From an uncultured Syntrophobacteraceae bacterium (GTDB taxonomy: Bacteria > Desulfobacterota > Syntrophobacteria > Syntrophobacterales > Syntrophobacteraceae): a stretch of DNA of 6,741 bases. Under the pieces are notes generated by a model that was not told the origin of the DNA, did no database searches, and was given only the letters and a program-made list of their open reading frames with translations. Location of the stretch: assembly GCA_937889795.1 (NCBI GenBank), contig CALBZH010000575.1, positions 1-6,741 on the forward strand, in the 5' to 3' direction. Positions 1-4,675 of the stretch are shown piece by piece (within the stretch, counting starts at the first letter, position 1; the number at the start of each line of letters is the position of its first letter). A program made the position numbers and the translations under genes.

Positions 1-1
1 G

Positions 2-835
2 GTCAAAGGCGAAGCCGACGTCTGGGACTACTACGCGGGGACGGCGACCATCCGGGACGCGCTGCCGCTGCTGGTGGTGCTGACGCTCGCCGCGACCGGC
101 TCGGAGATGAACAACGGTGCCGTGCTGACCAACGAGGATACGCTGCAGAAATTCAACATCGGCTCACCCCATCTCTTCCCGAAGGTGTCCATCCTCGATC
201 CGACCGCAACCTACACGGTACCGGCCCGCTACACGGCCTACTCGGCCGCGGACGCCATCACCCATCTGCTGGAAGGATATTTCACGAGCACGGACCCCGA
301 AACGCCCATCCAGGACCGGTTTGTCGAAAGCCTCGTCGAAACGATCATGCAAAGCACCGAGCGGATCCTGAAGAGCCCCGAGGACTACGAAGCGCGCGCG
401 AGCATGATGTGGTCGGCGACGTGGGCTCTCAACGGCTTTCCAACGGCCGGCATCGGGATGCATGGGTTTCCAAACCACATGATCGAGCATTCCCTGAGTG
501 CCCTCTTTGATGTGCCGCACGGCGCGGGACTCTCCATCGTGCTCCCTGCCTGGATGCGCTACGCGGCCCGATCGGCCCCCGACAAATTCGCCCGTTTTGC
601 GACAAGAGTTTTCGGCATGAATGGCCAGAGCCGGCAGGAGGCGGCCGAGAAGGGCATCCAGGCTTTGAAAGACTGGTTTGACCGGATCGACACCCCGACA
701 CGCCTTGCCTCGTTTGATATTGGTGAGGAAGACGTGGATCGCATCGCCGAGAATGCGACGATGCTGGCCAAGAAATGGCGGCTCAGCCCCTATACGAAGG
801 ATGTCATCGCCGAGATCCTGCGGCTTTGCCTGTAG
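2..835 (+). CDS. Iron-containing alcohol dehydrogenase, YqhD/BdhA-like (5' partial)
   Basis: This is the C-terminal 277 residues of a group III, iron-dependent alcohol dehydrogenase, a cytoplasmic enzyme that interconverts aldehydes and alcohols with NAD(P)H. The frame is open to the window edge, so the GTG at 74 is an internal codon and not a start. The segment 'LAATGSEMNNGAV' matches the nucleotide/substrate-binding stretch of the YqhD/BdhA branch. All four metal ligands are visible: Asp (codon 251) and His (263) in 'DAITH', and His (476) and His (518) in 'NHMIEHSLSALFDVPHG'. Their spacing (+4, then +14 within the second pair) equals that of E. coli YqhD D194/H198/H267/H281. Family members have about 385-390 residues, so roughly 110 N-terminal residues, including the GGGS-type dinucleotide loop, lie outside. 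Preference for NADPH is a family inference. The next gene starts 118 bp downstream and appears unrelated. No strong terminator is visible after the stop. Confidence 0.93.
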   Translation, partial: VKGEADVWDYYAGTATIRDALPLLVVLTLAATGSEMNNGAVLTNEDTLQKFNIGSPHLFPKVSILDPTATYTVPARYTAYSAADAITHLLEGYFTSTDPETPIQDRFVESLVETIMQSTERILKSPEDYEARASMMWSATWALNGFPTAGIGMHGFPNHMIEHSLSALFDVPHGAGLSIVLPAWMRYAARSAPDKFARFATRVFGMNGQSRQEAAEKGIQALKDWFDRIDTPTRLASFDIGEEDVDRIAENATMLAKKWRLSPYTKDVIAEILRLCL

Positions 836-893
836 GCTGTCATGATCGAGTCACCTGTGAGCGGCGATGGTCTGGTTATCGATTGCTTACCTC

Positions 894-950
894 TTAAGAT
901 GGTGTTAGTTTTAGGTGTCAAGAGTAAGATACAATCTAAAAAGGTAAGAT
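894..950 (+). promoter_or_regulatory. Phased TAAGAT repeats upstream of antitoxin; putative operator/promoter
   Basis: The motif TTAAGAT/GTAAGAT occurs three times, at 894-900, 924-930 and 944-950. Start-to-start distances are 30 and 20 bp, so all copies fall on the same DNA face. A plausible -10 hexamer TACAAT lies at 930-935, between the second and third copies, though no good -35 is visible at the right distance. An alternative is TTGCTT (883-888) with TAGTTT (906-911) at 17 bp. The third copy overlaps the AAGGTA ribosome binding site (941-946) of the antitoxin. AbrB-fold antitoxins usually repress their own promoter, so these repeats may be the operator. The assignment is inference from position and spacing. 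Confidence 0.4.
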
Positions 951-953
951 GAG

Positions 954-1202
954 ATGCCCATAGTAAGAGCCTCCTCGAAGGGGCAAATCGTTATTCCCAA
1001 AGCAATCCGGGAAAAGCTGGGTATCGGACCGGGTAAAAGAGTCCTCTTTCGGCTTGCGGGCGACCATGCGGAGATCGTCCCCTTGGCCGACGAGCCCATC
1101 AAAGCCATACGCGGCATCCTGAAGTCGGAGATTTCGCTGTCAGAGGAATTGCTCAAAGAAAGAAAGAGAGATGGCGAGATCGATGAGAGACGTGGTGCTT
1201 GA
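954..1202 (+). CDS. vapB: AbrB/MazE-family antitoxin (VapB-type)
   Basis: This 82-residue protein has an N-terminal swapped-hairpin AbrB/SpoVT DNA-binding domain, residues 1-48. It is recognised from 'SSKGQIVIPKAIREKLGIGPGKRV', the hallmark pattern of this fold. The charged C-terminal tail (about residues 49-82, 'SLSEELLKERKRDGEIDERRGA') is the part that in VapB proteins wraps the toxin and blocks its active site. The ATG is preceded by AAGGTA at 941-946 with suitable spacing. The 3' end overlaps the toxin gene, which couples their translation, a typical type II toxin-antitoxin arrangement. The expected role is to neutralise VapC and repress the operon. The family is clear; the symbol is used in the general VapB sense. 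Confidence 0.88.
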   Translation: MPIVRASSKGQIVIPKAIREKLGIGPGKRVLFRLAGDHAEIVPLADEPIKAIRGILKSEISLSEELLKERKRDGEIDERRGA

Positions 1203-1581
1203 CTCGCACGCGATCTTGAAGTTCGTCCAAGATGAAGCCGGTGCCGAAAAAGTGGAGGAAATCCTTAAGGCTTCTCACAGGGGTGAAATCCGGGCTTTTC
1301 TAAATGAGATCAATCTGGGAGAGATTTACTACATCACCGTCAGGAAGATGGGGATGGAGGTTGCAACCGAGCTCCTGGAACACATGGGGAATCTTCCCAT
1401 TAAACGCGTACCGGCGACTTGGGACGTCATCGCCGCGGCATCGAGGGTAAAGGCACAATACGCCCTATCGTATGCCGATTGTTTTGCCGTAGCGAGTGCG
1501 TTGCGGTGGGGCGCTGCTATCGTGACAGGAGACCCGGAGTTCAAACGCGTTGAGCATCTCGTTGAAGTCGACTGGATCTGA
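1183..1581 (+). CDS. vapC: VapC-type PIN-domain ribonuclease toxin
   Basis: This is a PIN-domain Mg2+-dependent endoribonuclease, the toxin partner of the upstream antitoxin. It covers 132 residues from ATG 1183; an in-frame ATG at 1171 would add four residues. I prefer 1183 because PIN toxins usually begin just before the first acidic strand ('MRDVVLDSHAIL') and because GCGAG lies at a usable distance. The four acidic active-site residues are present: Asp in 'VVLDSHA', Glu in 'INLGEIYY', Asp in 'SYADCFAVA' and Asp in 'VTGDPEF'. Length and order are normal, so the toxin looks intact. VapC enzymes cut tRNA or rRNA and stop translation; the target of this one cannot be read from sequence. It overlaps vapB by 20 bp and is followed after 34 bp by a ribosome-rescue gene. 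Confidence 0.9.
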   Translation: MRDVVLDSHAILKFVQDEAGAEKVEEILKASHRGEIRAFLNEINLGEIYYITVRKMGMEVATELLEHMGNLPIKRVPATWDVIAAASRVKAQYALSYADCFAVASALRWGAAIVTGDPEFKRVEHLVEVDWI

Positions 1582-1619
1582 AGAAGGTATAGTCGATGAC
1601 TACCCGAGTGAACGAATGA
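1582..1619 (+). promoter_or_regulatory. Shine-Dalgarno plus seven-codon mini-ORF overlapping the arfB start
   Basis: A strong ribosome binding site, AGAAGG (1582-1587), sits right after the vapC stop. It is well placed for the ATG at 1596, which opens a seven-codon frame (MTTRVNE) ending in TGA at 1617-1619. That stop overlaps the arfB ATG (1616-1618) as ATGA. The arfB start itself has only a weak GAG-type site. The arrangement fits translational coupling through a short leader ORF. It could also be a chance reading frame, with arfB using the same site at long spacing. Confidence 0.35.
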
Positions 1620-2029
1620 CGACGACGGATCTGGCTGGCATCCTCGATCGGGAGCTCGTCTTTACGGCCTATTGCAGCAGCGGGCCGGGAGGGCAGAACG
1701 TCAACAAGGTCTCCACGGCGGTTCAGCTCCGCTTCGATGTGGCGGGGTCGCGATCGCTTCCAGATGATGTGCGGGAGCGGCTGATCCGGCTGGCGGGGAA
1801 GCGCATGACCCGGGATGGCATCCTGGTCATCCAGGCCCAGCGGTTTCGGACGCAGGAGCAGAACCGAAGGGATGCACTCGAGCGGTTCATTGAGCTGGTG
1901 CGCGCCGCGGCCGTCAAGCCGCGAAACCGCCACAGAACCAAGCCTACCCAAGCTTCCAAAGAGCGCAGGCTCGAAGCGAAACGTCAGCGCAGCTTGCTCA
2001 AGACCCAGCGAAAGCCCTCCGAGGAGTGA
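1616..2029 (+). CDS. arfB: ArfB/YaeJ-type peptidyl-tRNA hydrolase (ribosome rescue factor)
   Basis: This is a 137-residue class I release-factor-like hydrolase of the ArfB/ICT1 family. It releases nascent peptides from ribosomes stalled on mRNAs lacking a stop codon. The catalytic GGQ motif is at residues 25-27 in 'SSGPGGQNVNKVSTAVQLRFD', one residue from its place in E. coli YaeJ (26-28). No codon-recognition domain is present, which separates it from RF1/RF2. The C-terminal tail from about residue 100 is strongly basic ('KPRNRHRTKPTQASKERR'), as needed to enter the empty mRNA channel. ATG 1616 gives the normal family length (about 140). A TTG at 1550 would add 22 residues, overlap vapC and lack family support. 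The gene follows vapC by 34 bp, so co-transcription is possible. PrfH is another GGQ family, but it is longer. Confidence 0.9.
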   Translation: MTTTDLAGILDRELVFTAYCSSGPGGQNVNKVSTAVQLRFDVAGSRSLPDDVRERLIRLAGKRMTRDGILVIQAQRFRTQEQNRRDALERFIELVRAAAVKPRNRHRTKPTQASKERRLEAKRQRSLLKTQRKPSEE

Positions 2030-2143
2030 AGCATTCCTGATTGGTCCAGCCATTCCTCGCCCCATACCATGTCCTGCAATCCAATCTGATACCATGATGA
2101 TAAAGTAGCAAGAAACTAGCTTGATTCCCTATGGAAGAGGTGG
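2030..2143. other. Intergenic region with short direct repeats and an ATTGGT half-site
   Basis: No gene is seen in this stretch between arfB and the regulator's operator. It holds two copies of ATACCATG (2064-2071 and 2089-2096, 25 bp apart) and two copies of CATTCCT (2032-2038 and 2051-2057). It also holds an ATTGGTCCA (2040-2048) that is the exact reverse complement of the TGGACCAAT half of the palindrome at 2144-2160. A TTGATT hexamer (2121-2126) could serve as a -35 element for the regulator gene, 17 bp before a poor -10 (TATTGG) that lies inside the operator. Confidence 0.35.
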
Positions 2144-2160
2144 TATTGGTTGGACCAATA
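2144..2160. promoter_or_regulatory. PdhR/LldR-type operator palindrome
   Basis: TATTGGTTGGACCAATA is a perfect inverted repeat with 7-bp arms and a 3-bp centre. Its core ATTGGT-N3-ACCAAT is the established recognition pattern of FadR-family regulators such as PdhR and LldR. It lies 59 bp upstream of a gene encoding exactly this kind of regulator. Autoregulation is therefore likely, with control of the downstream exporter if the two are co-transcribed. A degenerate second site may occur at 2175-2186 (TGGTTGATCCAA). Confidence 0.75.
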
Positions 2161-2219
2161 TCGAATTTGAAAAATGGTTGATCCAAAATGCAGGCAATGC
2201 GGGGACAGGGTAGGATACA

Positions 2220-2954
2220 ATGAGCGATACGGCAGCGAACACGGCTGAGGTCGGCAGTCCGCGGTCGAAGTATCTGTACGGTGAGATCGTGGGCAGGATT
2301 CGGCACATGATCGATTCCGGGGAGATTGGCTTCGGGGACCGTCTGCCTTCTGAGAGAGCCCTTGCGGGCCAGTTCAAAGTCTCGCGCAATTCCATCCGGC
2401 AGGCGATTCAGGCGCTTGCGGAGAAGGGCATCCTGGAAAGTCGCCAGGGGGACGGGACCTATGTGAGCAGCCCGGATGCCGGAAAGTTCGAAGGGGCACT
2501 TGCGGCAGTCATTCAGGCCCAGCAGGAATCGCTCCGGGAAATCATGGAATTTCGCCTGCTGGTCGAGCCTCAGATTGCCGCCCTGGCCGCGCGCCGCATC
2601 ACGCGCGCGCAGCTCGACCGACTGAAGATCATCGTCTGCGACCAGGAACGGAAGCACCTTGCAGGGGAGGGCGACGGTGGTCTCGATGCCGCCTTCCATT
2701 TCGAAGTCGCGAAGGCGGCTGGGAACCGGGTGCTTCTTCGGGTGGTGAAGACGATCACGGAGATCGTGGACGAGAGCCGTTCGGAGCTGTTCCAGAGTCC
2801 GGAGCGCCGTCGGCTTTCGGTTGTGGGTCACCTGAAGCTGATCACCGCTCTAGAGAGCGGAGACCGGGAGGCGGCTTCAGCGGCCATGAGGGAGCATCTT
2901 CATTCGGTTGAGCGAGCCGTTTTGGGGGCTGAAGGCAGCGAGCCAGGCGTATAG
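2220..2954 (+). CDS. FadR-family GntR transcriptional regulator (wHTH + FCD)
   Basis: This 244-residue DNA-binding regulator has an N-terminal winged helix-turn-helix at about residues 18-83 ('GDRLPSERALAGQFKVSRNSIRQAI', wing 'SRQGDGTYV'). It is followed by an all-helical FCD ligand-binding domain at about 105-232. The FCD metal site is visible as D156 and H160 ('DAAFHFEVAKAAGN'), H204 and H226 ('REHLHSV'). The +4 and +22 spacing matches the Asp/His set of structurally characterised FCD proteins. Such domains bind small carboxylates through a divalent metal; the effector here is unknown. The start ATG has a purine-rich GGGTAGGA just upstream. A canonical ATTGGT-N3-ACCAAT operator precedes the gene, supporting autoregulation. 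The next gene, a TSUP exporter, begins 99 bp downstream on the same strand and is the best candidate target. PdhR and LldR are the closest named relatives by operator type, but I cannot assign orthology. Confidence 0.92.
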   Translation: MSDTAANTAEVGSPRSKYLYGEIVGRIRHMIDSGEIGFGDRLPSERALAGQFKVSRNSIRQAIQALAEKGILESRQGDGTYVSSPDAGKFEGALAAVIQAQQESLREIMEFRLLVEPQIAALAARRITRAQLDRLKIIVCDQERKHLAGEGDGGLDAAFHFEVAKAAGNRVLLRVVKTITEIVDESRSELFQSPERRRLSVVGHLKLITALESGDREAASAAMREHLHSVERAVLGAEGSEPGV

Positions 2955-3053
2955 CCCTGGAGATTGGGTCTTTGAGGGTAGGTTCCCGCAGATCCTGCAG
3001 TGGGGAGTGGATGGGGGAGCGATTCCCCGGATTTAACAAGAAGGATCCGACTG

Positions 3054-3863
3054 ATGGTAACGATTCTTGCGATGTATCTTGCGGTGGGTGTTGTGGCGGG
3101 GATCCTGGCGGGGCTGCTCGGAATCGGAGGCGGCCTCGTGATTGTCCCGATGCTGGTTTTTTGTTTCACACTCCAGGGCGTATCCAATGAATCGATTATG
3201 CATCTCGCGCTCGGGACATCCATGGCCAGCATCATCTTTACGGCTGTGTCGAGCTTCATGGCGCATCACCGGCGCGGGGCCGTTCACTGGGACATCGTGA
3301 AGCGCATCACGGTGGGGATTCTGACCGGCACCTTCCTCGGCTCCTGCATCGCCGCCCGCATGTCGACCGAGTATCTCAAAGGCTTCTTCGTGCTCTTTCT
3401 CTACTACGTGGCGTCGCAAATGCTCACCAACAGGAAGCCCAAGCCGTCGCGTGGGCTTCCCGGACTGCCCGGCATGTTCGGGGCCGGCAACGTGATCGGG
3501 GTCGTCTCCAGCCTCGTTGGCATCGGCGGCGGGACCCTCTCCGTGCCGTTCATGGTCTGGTGCAACATCCCGGTCCACCACGCCATCGGGACATCGGCGG
3601 CGATTGGATTTCCCATTGCGATCGCGGGAACGGTCGGTTACGTTGTGAACGGCCTGAGGGTATCGGGGCTACCGGAGCTGTCCATCGGCTACGTGTACCT
3701 GCCGGCTCTGTTCGGAATCGTGGCTGCGAGTGTTCTGACGGCGCCCCTTGGGGTCCGCCTGGCCCACAGCCTGCCCGTTGATCGGCTCAAGCGCGTGTTC
3801 GCCGTTTTGCTTCTCATCGTGGGGACGAGGATGTTCTATGACCTGGTCAGGAGACTGGTCTGA
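3054..3863 (+). CDS. TSUP-family (TauE/SafE) membrane transporter
   Basis: This 269-residue integral membrane protein belongs to the TauE/SafE sulfite exporter family (formerly DUF81). It contains the two characteristic repeats: 'GLLGIGGGLVIVP' (GIGGG at residues 23-27) and 'SLVGIGGGTLSVP' (GIGGG at 156-160). Each is followed by hydrophobic helices and a conserved 'ALGTS'/'AIGTS' segment. About eight membrane segments are expected, with a basic loop in the middle ('NRKPKPSRG'). ATG 3054 is chosen because AAGAAGGA (3038-3045) lies 8 nt upstream. An upstream in-frame ATG at 3000 would add 18 polar residues before the first helix. Family members export sulfite, sulfoacetate or other small anions; the substrate here is not determined. 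The FadR-type regulator immediately upstream suggests control by an organic acid. No separate promoter is evident in the 99-bp gap, so an operon is plausible. Confidence 0.9.
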   Translation: MVTILAMYLAVGVVAGILAGLLGIGGGLVIVPMLVFCFTLQGVSNESIMHLALGTSMASIIFTAVSSFMAHHRRGAVHWDIVKRITVGILTGTFLGSCIAARMSTEYLKGFFVLFLYYVASQMLTNRKPKPSRGLPGLPGMFGAGNVIGVVSSLVGIGGGTLSVPFMVWCNIPVHHAIGTSAAIGFPIAIAGTVGYVVNGLRVSGLPELSIGYVYLPALFGIVAASVLTAPLGVRLAHSLPVDRLKRVFAVLLLIVGTRMFYDLVRRLV

Positions 3864-3924
3864 CACGGTGACCGCCGATCCCGCTGTTTTGCATGGACCC
3901 ACTTCCAGGAAAGGCGTGGCCTTG

Positions 3925-4476
3925 ATGAATAGGGAAACCAATGGAAAGCGCTCCGTCGAGGACGCCCCCAACGATTTATTCAAGTACGCGGTGGACCGCG
4001 AAGACCTGAAGGCACTGCTGGAGGCGTTCCCGAACGAGTCGCCGGAAGTCCGGAGCAAGGTGGAATACGAGCTTCAGATTCTGAAATTCATCGGGGTCGG
4101 CTGGTCCATTTCCTACTTTTTGCAGGACTCGCCCTTCAAAGATCAGATTGCCGGGGAGTATTGGACGGCCGTCCACGGGCTTTCTCAGAGCATCTCGTCC
4201 AGTGCCGGGATGATGGTGGGGAAGGAGATCGACTATTTCCGGGAGCTTCGAGATCGCCTGGATCTCTACATCAACGCGCTCGCAAAGCGCCTGGATGCTC
4301 CGGAGCCTGCCGTGATCATCGGACCGGAATTCGCCAAGATCTGTGGCAGTTCGGATGACATCCACACGGTGATGGCGGGCTCCAAAATGTTCATCGTGCT
4401 GCTGGCCGCCGTGAAGGAGTACCTGGAGACGATCGAGCTGCTTGGGACGACGCGCCCGCAGGGCATCCCCCACTGA
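3925..4476 (+). CDS. Conserved-looking hypothetical protein, 183 aa
   Basis: I do not recognise this protein. The chosen ATG follows AGGAAAGG (3907-3914) at 10 nt. An upstream ATG at 3748 would overlap the exporter gene in another frame and is unlikely. The product appears soluble and mostly alpha-helical, with no signal peptide and no clear membrane helix. Residues 1-25 are polar and perhaps disordered. Residues 41-122 form long amphipathic helices ('VEYELQILKFIGVGWSISYFLQ', 'EIDYFRELRDRLDLYINALAKR'). A break at 'DAPEPAVIIGPEF' (124-136) is followed by a final helix 'KMFIVLLAAVKEYLETIELL'. There is one cysteine (C140). It starts 61 bp after the exporter stop, so it may be the last gene of the regulator-exporter operon. 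It converges with cooS. No function is proposed. Confidence 0.78.
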   Translation: MNRETNGKRSVEDAPNDLFKYAVDREDLKALLEAFPNESPEVRSKVEYELQILKFIGVGWSISYFLQDSPFKDQIAGEYWTAVHGLSQSISSSAGMMVGKEIDYFRELRDRLDLYINALAKRLDAPEPAVIIGPEFAKICGSSDDIHTVMAGSKMFIVLLAAVKEYLETIELLGTTRPQGIPH

Positions 4477-4546
4477 GGCTTATCGACGGGACTGTTGGCT
4501 CCGGGTGGACCCGAGAGGTCTATCCGTGCGCACCTTGAGGCCTTTC

Positions 4547-4576
4547 GGTAGCGCCGCCATGGAAGGCGGCGTTACC
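4547..4576. repeat. GC-rich hairpin repeat, copy 1 (between the unknown gene and cooS)
   Basis: GGTAGCGCCGCC (4547-4558) and GGCGGCGTTACC (4565-4576) form a 12-bp stem with a single G-T wobble around the 6-nt loop ATGGAA. A close relative lies at 6615-6641 beyond the other end of cooS. That copy has an identical left arm and the loop TTCCAC, nearly the reverse complement of this loop. The pair behaves like a dispersed REP/MITE-type intergenic element. It sits in the 199-bp gap between two convergent genes and could also block transcription, but no T-tract follows on either strand. Nothing else is recognised in the gap (4477-4675). Confidence 0.65.
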
Positions 4577-4675
4577 ATCATGATCGGCGAGTGCGTTGTT
4601 TCCTGGCCTGTTTTCTCATGGCTTCAAGAGGGCAGCACACCCCGTCCCGAGCTCCAGCTCCCCTATGATCTTCCT

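Noticed and set aside
1550..1615. A longer arfB from TTG 1550
   Set aside because: It would overlap vapC and add 22 residues with no counterpart in ArfB. ATG 1616 places GGQ within one residue of its position in E. coli YaeJ.
3014..3028. GGGGA-N5-TCCCC hairpin between the regulator and the exporter as a terminator
   Set aside because: The stem is only five base pairs and no U-run follows, so it does not argue against an operon.
3000..3053. An N-terminal extension of the TSUP exporter from ATG 3000
   Set aside because: It adds 18 polar residues before the first membrane helix, while ATG 3054 has AAGAAGGA at ideal spacing and gives the usual family length.
4502..4513. CGGGT-GG-ACCCG as an intrinsic terminator for the unknown gene
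   Set aside because: The loop would be only two bases and no T-tract follows.
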